Shown in pieces: positions 10,991 to 24,286 of a DNA stretch of 64,000 nt (position 1 is its first letter; every line of letters begins with the position of its first letter). The stretch covers positions 186,001-250,000 of the forward strand of contig JAACJP010000024.1 in NCBI GenBank assembly GCA_013368375.1. Direction: 5' to 3'. The notes below the pieces were generated by a model, which saw only the letters and a list, made by a program, of their open reading frames with translations, was not told the DNA's origin and did not search any database. This stretch comes from Tricholomella constricta (lineage: Eukaryota > Basidiomycota > Agaricomycetes > Agaricales > Lyophyllaceae). The position numbers and the translations under genes were made by a program.

Positions 10991-12184
10991 CCCGCAATTT
11001 CACCATCCGCATCCCTGCCACTTCTGCCAACATCGGCCCCGGCTTCGACGTCGTCGGTCTCTCCCTCTCCCTCTACCTCACCCTCTCCGTCACCGTACCC
11101 ATCGCCCCGAACGATGCTCCATACCAGCCGCCCACGTTGACCTACACCGGAGAGGGCGCAGACGAGGTCCCACTGGACCCCTACAAGAACCTTACAACCC
11201 GCGTCGCTCTCTACGTTCTGCGCTGCAACCACATTCCCTACTTCCCATCCCACCTTGTCCTCCACGCCGCCAACGAGATTCCCTTTGGCCGTGGCCTTGG
11301 TTCCTCCGGCGCCGCCGTCATCGCAGGCATCCTCCTCGGCAACGAGCTCGGCAACCTCCAACTCCCCACCGAGCGCCTCCTCGACTTTGCCCTCATGGTG
11401 GAGCGCCACCCCGACAACGTCACCGCCGCCCTCATCGGCGGCTTCGTCGGCTCGTACCTCAAGGAGCTCGACGACGAGGCCACAGAGGCCGCCAGCGTCC
11501 CGCTCAGCGAGGTCCTCCCCGAGTATCCACCTGACGCGGGCGCGGACTGGGGCCTCAAGCCCCCCGTGCCCCCGCTCGGCATAGGCCATTACGTCCGCTT
11601 TGGCTGGGCTGAGAGCATCAAGGCCGTCGCCATCATCCCGCGCTTCGAGCTGAGCACCGCGCGTGCGCGTGAGGTGCTGCCCACTCAGTATTCGCGAAAG
11701 GACCTGGTCAGTGCCGTTACGAATTCTACTGTATATCCACGTGCTGATCTCGACCCCCCCAGGTATTCAATCTCCAACGTTTGGCAGTTCTTACGATCGC
11801 ACTGGCACAGACACCGCCGGATCCAGGGCTCATCTACGAGGCCATGAAGGACCGCGTGCACCAGCCGTACCGCAAAGGCCTCGTGCGTCCTCCCCCTACT
11901 TTGGTGCACATTCGCTTGACATGTTTTCCTTCCAGATCCCAGGTCTTCCTGAAGTGACCTCTTGCATCACGCCCGCAACGCACCCTGGGCTGCTGGGCAT
12001 CTGCCTCTCAGGCGCAGGGCCGACGATCCTTGCGCTCGCGACCGGCGGTTTCGAGGCCATCGCCGAGGACGCGCGCGCGATCTTCCGCGAAAAGGGCGTC
12101 GAGATCGACTGGAAGGTGCTCGAGGTCGTCGGCGGGAGCACATTGGAGCACCAGCAACAAATAGAAAGAAAAAACAAATCGTAA
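10987..12184 (+). CDS. THR1: homoserine kinase (GHMP kinase family)
   Basis: Phosphorylates L-homoserine with ATP in threonine biosynthesis; expected to be cytosolic. Three exons (10987-11706, 11763-11882, 11936-12184) give 362 residues, close to yeast Thr1. The N-terminus IRIPATSANIGPGFDVVGLS is the family's substrate-binding strand and loop; PFGRGLGSSGAAVIAG is the GHMP ATP-binding motif 2; MVERHPDNVTAALIGGFVGS is typical of ThrB; GICLSGAGPTILAL is GHMP motif 3. All motifs are intact. The start ATG is the first giving the full N-terminal motif and is preceded by overlapping uORFs. The 3' end converges with the dynein gene, whose stop codon is about 157 bp away. Confidence 0.96.
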
Positions 12185-12340
12185 AATGAGTCATCATAAT
12201 ATTGGATCTAACTAGCCGTGAGTATTACGGTGTGTATGTATGGGTACCGGGGAAATAGAGTATGTAGATCAGGCTCCTAGTGCGCGAATCAGGTATCGTG
12301 AGAGGGGTATGTGAGTGTACGGGATGAGTTCCAAGGTCGA

Positions 12341-15300
12341 TCAGCCTCCCGCAGTGAGACAAACGGCGCGCATGGCGACCAGTGCGCCGGCACTGTCTTC
12401 GAACGGCAGGTCCACGGTGAACATCACGTCGCTGCGGTCGTTGTTGAGGTAGACAGGGAGGTTGACGAGCCCGGCCTGCACCGGCGCGCCCTCCTCCGCC
12501 TGCACCCACCGGATTTGCGAAGCGCCGAGACGCACAGTCTCGCCGTCGTTGAGCGCAAGCTTGTCCGTCGCCCACGACGCGCCTTCCAGCGCCAGCCCTA
12601 CACACACAATCAGCATCTCGTCACACACAACCTAAAAAACGCACCATCCACGATGAACGCTTCGGGGTCATTCACGCGCTCGATATCCAGTCGCAGACTC
12701 AGCGTCTCCAAGCTCCACCTCTTGCGGTGCGCGACCGCCTGCCGCGTCGCTGTGATGTATGCCTCGGGGAAGAACAGCCCCCCAAGCCACACTTCCACGT
12801 TGTGCAGGTTGTCCGCCATCCCCGCGATACTGTCCAGCTGCGCGAGCCGCCGCGCGAGGTCCGCAATCCACGCAGACACCGCCATCGCCTTGTGCACCTT
12901 GTACCGCCTCCAGTGCGTCGGAATCGTGCCTGCGGGGAAAAAATGCAATCTATTTAATGTGTCAGTACTGAACGAGCGACGGACGACGCACCTTTCGTGA
13001 GACTACTCATGAGCGTGCGCAGGTGGTTCGTCTGCTTGAGCTCGCCCTGGCATACTTTGACGACATCCGCAAGGTCCTTACGCACTTGCTCGAGCAATCT
13101 GAGCCCGATCGCGCCCTCCCGCGCAAACAGCCGGTGCAGCGGCTCCGTCTCGCCTGCCTGTTTCGGCAGCATATCGAGTTTCTGGGATTTTTATTAGACG
13201 AGGAAAAGAAAAAAGCATACGAAGGAAGTACGTACGGCAGGCAATTTGGTGAGCCACTCTTTGCAGCGCTCTAGGAGCGTGCGCATCCAGGCCGGCTGCT
13301 GCGTGGTCTGTGTCTTGGCAGCGGTCGTAGGTGCCGCGTCCTCGTCGTCATCCGCCAGCATCCGCATCTTGCGGAGCTGTCCGAGGAGTTCGTTACCTGG
13401 TGGACAAAAGGAAGAAGGTCAGGGCGCATATAGGGGCAGCCAGGAAAGGGAACATCCGTACCTTGCGCAATGGCGATGACGCGCTCCGCAGTGGGGGGAA
13501 GACTGAGCCACGCGGGAGGCTCGCGGTCCGGCAAAGCTTGGACCCAGGACAGGAAGTGCTCCATCTTCGTGCCATCCGGTGCCCCGAGAAGCTGGCTGCC
13601 TGTGGTACTGGGCACAAGGTTGAAGTCGACATTGTACGCAGCGGGCGTGAAGAGCCCGTCGACGAACGCATCGAGAATCCGCTGGTCAAAGTCGCTGTCG
13701 ACGCGACCTCCGTATACCGACTGTTTGATGAGCGTCCGCAGGGCGTCCCATGGGATGGTGGCCGGGTCGATGTTTGTTCGGCCCTTCGAGACGGAGTTGA
13801 GCCACGTGTCAATTGTACCGAAGGCGGAAGACATGTCAGAGTCGTTGAAGTCGTACGTCTTGCTCCACCCGAGGGGGGCATAGCGGAGACGTTCTTGCAC
13901 AACGGCGTGGAACCATGCGAGCAGGAAGTAAAGACGGATCTTCTCGGTTGGGCCTTTGGAAAGTCGGGAAGAGGTGATGCTTCGCAGGGAATCGAGAAGG
14001 TTGGCCTTGATACCTGGCGGAGGTTCGTTCATGATCAGACGTGACTGGCGTAGAATATTGACAGGAATTGTAGGGTTCGCCTCCATCGTCAGGAACAATC
14101 GGAAGTTGCGGTGAGGGCTCAAGGTCTGCAGCTTCTTCTCGAGCTGCCCAAGCCATGATGGTGCCAGGTGGACGTTTTTGAGTAGTACCCATGTTCCCTG
14201 CCTGGACGCGGCGGCGATTGCCTGATCTGCAAGCGTAAAGCCTTCCTGAGAGCCCATAGCGACTGAAGTTGAGCGAGCTCCAGTATTTTGAATAAGACTT
14301 TCGACGCGGTAACTCGCGTCGTAGCCTGGAACAGATACCAAAGCAACAGGGGTAGAAGCTGGGACTTCGTCCGACACCATGGTGCCAAGGTCGAAAGTAG
14401 ATTCGTCAGAAAGGTCCGTCTGGAAAACTGTCCGCACAAGCAGCTCCGTGGATTGAAGGAGGCGGTCTGGCCGGAAGCACTTGATGATCAACAAGGCACG
14501 AATAGCTTCGACAGCGGCTGAGAATTTGGACGTTAAAGATGCATTGCGTCGTTCAAGTTCAAACACTTACGAGTGCTAGCTGCCCACGGCGTGGGTACAT
14601 GAGTTTCCGGAGCACTCGATTCTAAGAATGGTATCCAGTCGTCTCCTCGCTCCGTAATGTGAGTAAGAACGGGCTTGAAGAGGCTTTGTTTGGCGAAGTT
14701 TCCGAGGCGAAGGATTTGCTCCGGAGTTAGGAAAGGAATGTGGGAAGCAGACGATGCCGTATCGACTGAGCCAACGATGCCATCACCACTCTCCAGCAGG
14801 AATTCCATCTCATCCCCAATTTCCTCCAAGCCGCGTAACTTGACCTGCGACAAAAGCACAGCAAGCATGACGTGGTCGCTATAGAGTAAAGCACGGGAGG
14901 TCCTTCGGTACACCACGAGGAATAAATCGTTGAGCAATATTTCACGACGCCGGCTGTAGTCAGTGACGCCATTGAGATTCGGGTTGTGGTGCAGGATATA
15001 ATCGAAGATGTCGAGGAAGAACCGAAGTGAGAACTGGTAGAAATGATTCACCAAGTTCAGCTGTTCCAACACAAAGAACACTGAGCTACATGCTTGAGCG
15101 AGAGGCAGATACTCGGTCGTAACTTGCTCCACCTCCTTCATTACAACGTCGGTCTCCTCCACTTTCCGGGTAATTTCTGCCGCCTCTCTCTTCAAGGTCT
15201 CGAGAGTATCAATAACCTTGTCGTCGTCAAGAATATTCCCTGAAGACTCATTGAGAGCCTGGAGAAGCAGCTTTTCGAGAGTCCGAAGCCGAAGGCGGAA

Positions 15301-18300
15301 TTCGCCTTGGACCTTCATGAGATCAGTCCTCTTGCGCTCCGTATCGGGTCGTTCGACCTTCAGAACTTGGTCGAGCGATTGACTCTGAAGACTGCTCCGT
15401 GTCATGGTAAAGTTGACAAAGGTCACCCTACTGCAAATATCGGGAGAGAACTCGACTGAGGGGTCTCTAGTCGAAAGGAACATTGTGAACGATGGTGAGA
15501 AGTCGATATCCTGGCTGCCCAATCGAATGAGCACTCGTCCACCGGTTCGCCGAATTTCCCTGTTAAGGACGGCATTGAGGATGGGGTCGAGATGTTCCAC
15601 GTCCTGGATTAACAGAGGATTTCCGAATCGAAGCGCGCTTTCTAGAACTTTCAGGAACGCTTCGTCAAGGAAACTTGTCACTGTGATTTTTCGTTCCTTG
15701 TACTCGTTCAGCAGGAAGGTAGTAGCTTGACCAGTAGGGTCGATGATGAGAGGATAGCGGTTGAATCGCTTGAGCATAATGGCGTTCTCCGTCGTCAAAT
15801 TATCAGACGGCAATGACTTCGATTGCCAGCTGAGGCGGTCGTCGGCGGTTGAAAGGTATTCTGTAAACGAAAGCTCGGGTTTGAACTTGATGTTCGCCTC
15901 TGTCAAGTGAGCCGACCAATCTTGCCACATTACCTCGCGGTAATGTTGGTCGAAGAATCCACCATAGGCCAAAAATGCTGCAGATAAGAGAACGTCGCCA
16001 ACGATGGTGCTCATCTCGGCGTCAAAAGTGCGACTGCCTGACTCCCATCGACCCCTCTCGGAAGATAAACTCTCCAGTAGCTTCATGCTGCGGTCAACCT
16101 TGCTCTGGACGCGCTCCATCTCTGACTTGATGGCTTGAGTTTCGCTGATGAGCAGCGCATACTCTTCCTTGTATCGCGCGATTTTGGCTTCGAGTTCGCC
16201 GATCATACTAATGATGGCTGCAGCTTGCTTTTTGGTCGTCTCAGCCTGGTCCTCCAGTGACTGCACTTCGTTGCGCAAGGGTTCCACTTTGTCAAGGATT
16301 TCTGAGAAGCGAACCTGGGCCAATGCCCACTTCACGAGGGGACCACAAGCTTTGCTGGCATGGAAAACCGACTCGTAGTTGTATGACGGCCGACTGATGA
16401 AGTCCCTTTTCATCGTATCACGAAGCTGCTTCGTCATCTTCGTCGTGTCGAAGTTAACGATTCGCTGAATGAAGTCATCACGACGAATGATTGCCTGGAT
16501 GGCGCGCCAGCTGTCGATCTTGTGACCTAGAATTGTACAAACGGATTCCATGGCCAATTTGACAACCTCTGGCGGATTTGCCATGACACGGACTTCCTGA
16601 AGATACTGCCTCTTGATGTTGCTGACCGCCGACTGAGCCTCAAGAACAGCAGGCTCGGCATCGGCTAGATCAGCCATGACGACGGAGCGACGTTCCTCGA
16701 TGTTACGATCCTGTTCAACCAAAGCAGCTTGAATTTCGATGGAGGCAGCTTTCTTCTGTTCCGCCTCTTGCTGATCTGCCACCATGCGTTTGAGCTTGTC
16801 ATTTGCCTCGGCGTCTTTAGCTTCAAGCTGAGAACGCTTGATCGCGAGACTCTTTCGAAGCTCTTCAACCTGGGCCACGGTATCTTTCAACTTGTCAAGG
16901 CCAACGTGAAGATGGCGTTGTTGTTCTTCTAGCTCGTCACGTTTCTCTGTGTAGAGCCTTACGTAGTGATTGATGCTAGAACACGATGATTAGATATATA
17001 ATCAGGACACAAAAGAAGGGCTTACAAATCGAGGTAATGACGGGGTGTCACATAATTATATCGACCTTGGCGGCGGCTGAGGCGCTGGTTAATCTGGTGT
17101 AAGGAGGAGTGGACGTAAACCAGAGCGTTGACAACAGCTGTTCTGTGCAGGGGTGGTATCGAAAGCGCGCGGTATGCGATAGGGAAATACGCAGGAGGGC
17201 TGTACGAAGGAAGGTCGAGATCGAGGGTATGGGTGAACTCCATGCCAACCTGGTAGAAGGCTTGGTCGGACCAGTCACCGAACCAATCCAAGACGCAACG
17301 ATTGAACAAAGCTGGAGAAGTGGCGGCCCGTGAAGCCAGGCCGTTTTCTGGTGGATTCATTGTAAACACTACGTGCAAGTTCTTCGCCACTTGTTGGGTA
17401 AACCAGCGATAGAGTTCCTCGGGCGAATCCAACATCAAACCATCGCGTTGAGAGCCCTCTTTACAGGCAGTCATTAAAGCTGCATGTTCATCGCCCTCAA
17501 AAAGACCTGGGACTTCGGCGTTTGCAAGGAGGGTGTTCATACGTTCCAAGAAACCCGAGTCAAGGACGTTAGATTCGTCCATGATGAAACAAACCTTCTC
17601 GCCCTTGCAACCTGCTCGGCGAAGAACTGTTCGTAAATCGTCGTCAAAGTCTTCGCCGGTATATTTGTTTGAGACTTTGATCTGGAAGATACTGAGGCCG
17701 TTCATCCAGGCGACAAATCTGGACAAAGTCGTCTTCGAGATGGTCAGTGAGATTTTTGCAAGGCAGTAAGGTAAGAGGGTTTACCTTGCCACTTCCACTA
17801 ACACCGATAAGCAGCAGATGGCCTTGGATTTGGCGGAAGACACGATCAATCCGCAAAACATGATCAAGGACATCATTGAAAAGAACAAGAGGAACGTCCA
17901 GTTCTTCCTCGTAGAATACGCGAAGGCGGGCTTTCGTGTATTCACGGAGCGTTTCACGGTCAACGGGAATGTAGTTCTTGGAGGTCCAATTGGAGAATAA
18001 GATGGGACGATTGAGGGCCTCCTCGCTGTTGATGGTGGGGAAATACTCCATAGCGGCTGCGTCGATATTTTCGTCGGTCCATTGTTTTTCGTCCTCCGTG
18101 ACTAAGCGATCTTGGAAAAGTCGTAATGCCTCATGTGCCCACACTCGAACAAGGCCTTCGACCGAGAGAATTTCCAAGGGACGAATAGCTTCATAGATGC
18201 CACGAATCCATCGCGTTAGTTCACGTGGACTGTAGACATAATGTGCTTGTACATCTGTCGTGAAACGTTTCTGCGATGCGAGGTAGAAGGCGACCATCGC

Positions 18301-21300
18301 GTCGGTGAGAGGTTCCGCATACGCGCGGAGATTGGGCACGACCTTAAGGACTGCGCGATTATAAGTCCCGTAAATTTGCTTCAGGGAAACCTCGCCAGGG
18401 TAATCGACCATCACTAGCGGGGCGTGTCGGAGGAATCGATGACTGAGCGGAACACGCCCTGGGTCCGTTGGGGGATTACAAGCGCCCACGAATTGTATAC
18501 GCTCCAGCTTGACCCATGCCATATCGCTGGCTCGCCAGTAGCCTCCACATTCTACAAGTTGACGGAGGAAAGATATGACACGCTGAGTGCCATATTTATC
18601 GGCAGCGGGCAAGTTAATCTCGTCACAGAACACAACAAGCCAACGGCCAATTTGGGCAGGCGCCAATATAACGCCGTTAGGAGTTTTCCGATATTCGCAA
18701 TATTGCTCGAAGGTTTTGAGAATGAGCTCGGGTGTTGTGGCGCTGGAGAAGTTCAGGCCGACGACTTCCATGTCGGGAAGTTTGCGAAGGGCGCTGAATA
18801 ACGTCATAGTTTTCCCCGAACCAGGAGGGCCACAGAGCATGAGGGGCTTGTGCTCCGATAGCCACGAGTACAACACTTCCTCGTGTCGCACTGTATCCAT
18901 AGTTGGGACAACCACGTCAGCCGCAGTCACGGCATGGGCCTCGATTTCGATGACTGGGACCTTGGACTGCCATGCAGACCATTCGCCATTGGAAACCTGA
19001 ACGTCATAGTCGATGAGGGAACTCCCAGGTGCGAGAGGAGGGAGGTCGATGCCTGTTTGTTTGCGCAAGAAATCGCCCATTTCAGCGCGTAGATCCAGCT
19101 TGGCATCACCCGAGAAAGCCCATATTATACTGACGAGTAACCGCTTGGTGACGTACTGTTCAACACGTTCCGGTGGTAACGGAAAGTCGGAGTGCTGGAA
19201 ATTGTATTCTATGACATTGCGGACGGTCTTGTTGAGGAGCGAGAACAGAGTGTTAAGAGCGCGTGTGACAGTGAAGTCCATGATGTGCTCGATGGACTCC
19301 GCAAATGTCAGTGCTGAGCTCACGAGTTCGTCGTCTGCAAAGTAGCGTTCCAGGATGGAGGCAATCTGCCGTTGGGTAGTAAGATTGGCGGACGTGTTTG
19401 TGTCCGATGCATCAGCACGGCGGCCCAAGGCATCGGTATCTTCGTCGTCGGCATCTAGCGGAACTGCCGCAAGAGTCGAAAGATAGTTGCGATACACCAT
19501 TGATGGATCGACGACATCTTCGCTGAACCAGATCATACCGCAACGACTGACTGTCGCAAGAGTAGCATATTTAAGATGCTCGACTTCGAACATGATTCGG
19601 ACATTGGGGGGAAGGTTGAGACGCTCTCCGTTGGGAAGTGTCAAGAGCTTGTTGTCGTCCAGTACACTTTAGGATCGAATGTTAATCAATGCTCATTCTG
19701 AGATGGCCTGGCTTACCTGTTCAAATTCTCCACCCATTCCGGATCGACATCGCCATCGAAAATAATCCAATGCCGTTTGCCACTCTCTCCACGCACGTCG
19801 TCGACAATTTTTCGAAGTATGTGGGTAAATAAACCATCATTCCATTCGCGAGTTGTCTGATCCAGAGTTCCATAGAGGACGTCCTTGTGCATGGCCTTGG
19901 GGTCAATTACATAGGACACACCTTCAATTCCATCCAGGCGCTCAAGCGCAGCGAGAAGAACTTGCCAAGCGTTTGTTTTCCCGCTACCTGATGGACCCAC
20001 CATCATCAGACCGTGCTGGATTTTCTGGATTTGGTAGAGTTGAAGGATCTTGGAAACCCAACGTTCACCATCCACCAAGCGTCGTTCTGCACAGACTTTA
20101 AGGATTTGTTCGCGCAAAGCATCCAGATCCACAGGCAGATAATCAACGCCAGGGAAGACATCGGCCAGAAGGCTAAAGTATTTTAATCCAGTCAGCATGT
20201 ATGTTTGTTGCGTGCTCGAAAAACTCACCTGGTGAGGAGAGGGACGTCATCAGCAACTAGTTTAGGAACAATCGTCTCCGTGACGCTCTGAATCAAGATG
20301 ATCTGTTCAGAAATATTATCTGAAAGGCCCACAACATCGTCGTCTCTGTTTTCTGCGGTACGTTGCAGACGTTCACGCTTGAGGATACCAGCGCTCGAGA
20401 GCACAGCCTTGAGAGCACGCAATCCGAAGTCGTAGTGTGGCTGAGGCGAGAGTTGCTCATCGCAAAGATTGAAGAACGGGACGATTTTCGATGCGAGGGA
20501 TTCTGCTGTCCGGAAACCTTGAGAAAACAACATGACTTGGGCAATGAGCTCCCGATCAGGACGAGTCATAGCCATTCTAAACTTGAAGTCAACGATCACG
20601 GTCTACAGAGATCATTAGAAAAACTGACGGTCTGAAAAGCTTGGTCAGATTAGGCGGTAATTGTGAGCGACCAGCATAGTTGGGATTTGTGGTAATGAAG
20701 ATGCCTAAGTCTTTTCAGTAAAAATAATGCAGAGCTCCAACAAAACATACCGATATTCTTGTTAATCTTCAAATTCTTCCCGACAAGCTCAATTTCAGTA
20801 TTGGGATTCTTTACCAACGAAGCCAAACCCTGCTGGATGCTCTGCACTTGCTGAGATACAGCACTCAGGATCCGCTCCTCCAGTCGATTGAACTCGTCGA
20901 AGCACCCCCAGGCTCCAACCTGACACAGACCAACGAAAATACGCCCCATCGCCTGAAAATCGAAGGTTTCGTCGCAGCAGAATACAAGCACAAATCTTCC
21001 AAGCTGTACCCCAAGTGCCTTGACGGACTCGGTTTTGCCTGTAAAGGTGTATAATAATCAGTACGGTATTATGCAAGGTCCTGTTGCCCTTCACCTGTTC
21101 CAGCGGGACCGAAAGGCGCACCACCCAGCTGAGTATCCAGAGCCTGTGTCAACGTAAGATACACTCTGTCCGTAAGTGGCGTTTGAACAAGACGGTCAGG
21201 AACTCCCAGGTACTCCCAACCGTATGGGAAGGACGCATCTGCGACTTTGATGGCCAGCCTTTCAAGTGGGTCCGATGCATTGCGGTCAAGATAAAATCGC

Positions 21301-23750
21301 ATCTGGTACAGCCAAGTAAAACCCTTGGGGTCAAGGACGCGTTGCTGGATGAGATCACGAATAACGTCACGTTGGTGGACGAGTTCTGTGATGAGGTGCT
21401 CGCATTTCCGGCGTGTGACTGGGTTGAGCTCTTGCAGAACGATGTCAGCGAGGAGATCCAACGCTTGATGGACCGTCTCCAGAGGACCGTCAGGAGCCTG
21501 ACCGGTTTCTAGGCAAATTTCCACGGAAGCCGTCCAGGCGACTTGTACAGCCAGCGTGACTAGTTGCGCGGGGAATTTTTCCATCCAGGGCATCAGTTGG
21601 TCCATAGTGAGTTTGGAGCCGGTGCCATAAAAGACTTGAAGCTCGGTCACAGCAGTGCAGAGCAGATCGGCGAGAGACAAGCGCATCATCGATTCGAGCT
21701 TCGCCAACCAGTCGTTGATCTTGGGGAAATCTTTGAGTAGTACAGGTTCAGAGAATCGAACCTCCTCCCCTTCCCTTGACGCCATGCCTTGAATCTCCGT
21801 CAGGTCATCATCCAGCATTATCGTGGAGATACCGGCAAACATCTTCTTCAAGTGCTTCATGATCCGCAGGATATCTTTACTGTTTCCGATGATTTCAAGT
21901 AGATCTTCGTCACCGACAAAGTAAAACCGGGGGAAGGATGACCGCTCTCGCTCCAAATATTCTCCCAGCGCCTTCTGGATTTTGTGAAGCATGTCTGCAA
22001 GGCGTTCCAAGCTCTTTTGGATGCCCTGGATATTCATGACGTCGAGTACGAAGGGCGATTTGTACACCCGTTTCATAACGGTCAAGAATTCTACGTTCAT
22101 GCCCGAGAAACGCGAGCTTTCGACGGGGAGTAGATGCTTGATATCGGCACTTCCAGAGAAGATACCCTCCAGATAAACCCATTGGCGTTGTACGTCGATC
22201 CAAACATCTAGAATGATGTCAGTGGTATGTAACTTCTAGTGGGTTGAGAATTTACCGAACAGGACATGAATCCTGTTGAGCTTCTCTTCCCATGAACCAG
22301 CCTACAGGACTTGTGAGAAAGATCAACGTAAGCGTGGTATAAGCGTACTTCTTCCTCAAAAACTTATCAAATACCATGTCAGTTAGTATATCTCAACAGG
22401 AACTCTCGAATGACTGACCTTTGTAGTACGGTGATAGCTTCATAGCCGTGAGCGAGTTCAAATTTTCACTGCACTTGTTGAACAGATCGTCCCAACCTCT
22501 GTGAACCTGATCAGATTGCATTATTCATGCTAGAAATGAAGTGCAAACCTGATTAGACGGCATTTATTCTGATAGTTGACGAGCTCTAGGGTATAGTTCG
22601 TCCACGTTTCTTTCACCTGCTTGATATATTCCTCCAGGGCCATCTATCGACGCGTAAGCACGCGAAGAGGTAACAAGTACTGATATACATACCTCGCCTT
22701 GAGCTTGAATGATAACTTCCTTGATCAACGTCTCGTTCTTTTTCAAGTCCATGTCGTACACATGACCAAGCGTCATACTAAAGATAATGTAAGTTGTGTT
22801 GCGACGAGGCAAGACGGGCAACGTACAGAGGCATGGCAATCTGTGACGGCAGCCTTAGAACCTTGAAGAGCTGCTTCCAATGCCTATCTTTCAACGCCTC
22901 TGACTTGAGCTCCGAAACGATGGTGTTCGATTTTAAAAGACCCTTCAACACGTCCTGTACGTACTCGAAGGCAGCATACTGCCTCATCCTGGTCGGCATC
23001 TCCTTTGTCGAACTGAGAAGTCCATCGATTTGTTGCCTCAGCTTCCTTGGCTGCACAGTGGCCCACGAGAGCTCCCGCAGCTCTGCAATTTGGCTCCAAA
23101 TACCGGACAGCGCGGTCCAAACTGCCTTCAGATCGCGTAATTCTTCAAAGACCGGCTCCAAACGCGTGTGTCGGGTCAGTTCTAGATCAAGCGCCTCCTT
23201 GGCCCTGCATACGAGGTCGTACTCTTCTTGAACACGGGTGAGCTTCCCCTCGAATACATTTATAGTGTTCATCGCTGTGTCTGCGCGCATGCTTCCTTGA
23301 ACAGGGCGAGTCTGTTCCCATTCTCGCAAGATGTCGGCAATCTTGTTCTCTACAATCTTGTCCTCCGCGACAATCTTGAGCTGGAGCCCCGCTATATGAA
23401 GGCGATGGATCAAAACCCGTATAACGGGACCTAAACTTGCCACTCACCAAGCTGCTCCTGTATGGAGTCGTTCTTCCGCTTCAATATCTCATTGTATGCA
23501 CTCCATTCTCCACGTAGTTGGTCACTGTATAGCCAGTCGTCTGGAAATTGATACCTGAATCGCTCCAGGGTCTTTTCGCCATTGGCGCAAAGCTCGATCA
23601 TAGGACCCCATGTCTTGGTCTTCTTCTTAAGGTCTTGTACGAATGTGATGAAGGTTACTGCAGCTGCAGTCGACGAATTAGCAGGAGCAAAGGCCTTTCA
23701 ATGATATTAGAGGAGTGGGTATGCGGAGAAGGGCTGGAAGTTACCTCCAT
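12341..23750 (-). CDS. dhc2: cytoplasmic dynein heavy chain, motor half of a split gene (Dhc2-like)
   Basis: Minus-end microtubule motor. Many exons with short introns encode linker, AAA ring, stalk and C-terminal domain. Landmarks going 5' to 3': [17 protein letters not shown] near 23640; AAA1 Walker A GPAGTGKTE split by an intron near 21090, with CFDEFNR near 20900; AAA2 VGPSGSGKT near 19985 and IIFDGDVD near 19750; AAA3 [10 protein letters not shown] near 18815 with [13 protein letters not shown]4 LIGVSGSGK near 17795 with CFIMDES; the paired stalk helices flanking the microtubule-binding tip from about 16900 to 16050; AAA5/6 and a C-terminal domain with [16 protein letters not shown]. The stop is at 12341. 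The tail (dimerisation and intermediate-chain binding) is absent: the first ATG (23750, two codons before a 50-nt intron) follows an in-frame TAG at 23858-23856, and the divergent SmE gene lies beyond. This matches the documented basidiomycete split in which dhc1 supplies the tail. Exon ends were not all verified. Confidence 0.93.
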
Positions 23751-23853
23751 GCTTGAGCTGGGTATCGACTGGTATCGCCTGGTATGTGTCGACGCGTCGC
23801 CTTTGAAATTGCTGTCGATGTTTGGCGATTTGGAATTTGGAATATATTTGGTT

Positions 23854-24195
23854 GACTACGTTACGTAAGTAACTCAGGTAAATACCTCGTCAACTCGTCG
23901 TCGGGAGGGCAGATATAGTAGAAGAACGGAGAGAGGAGGAAGGAGAGGAGATAGATTAGTCCGAGGATTGAATAGAAAATTTTTGAGAGGTAGTGATAAG
24001 CGCAATATGAGAAAGATGGGAAGGAAGGGTGATCAAGGGTTTCCGGATGTCAGAGGAGGGATGCGGAGAGGACGTGCGTTTGACAATGCCCCAAATACGA
24101 CCTGCGAGACGGATGAACGCAGTATGCCAAGTCGCCGCAATGCGGAGTCGCAAGCGTTGAACCTTTTCGGCAGATAAGGATGGGTCAATTTCTGG
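23854..24195 (-). mobile_element. relic of a non-LTR (LINE) retrotransposon ORF2 3' end
   Basis: On the minus strand, RLRIAATWHTAFIRLAGRIWG (24150-24085) matches, with similar spacing, the segment LRSRITNTWHTASIHLAGRTW of the relic at 45.65-46.2 kb. It then runs to a stop at 23956. The downstream flank ends TGAGTTACTTACGTAACGTAGTC (23876-23854), closely matching the other relic's 3' flank. No reverse transcriptase core or ORF1 remains. It lies between the dynein motor gene and SmE, same strand as dynein, ending about 104 bp before the dynein ATG. Confidence 0.6.
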
Positions 24196-24286
24196 CCCAC
24201 GTGCAAAAAGTGCCTAACCCTAACCTCAGGATTTGCACTCTTCAAACGCACCTCCATTGTTGACCTCGTACCCTCTCATCCTCATC

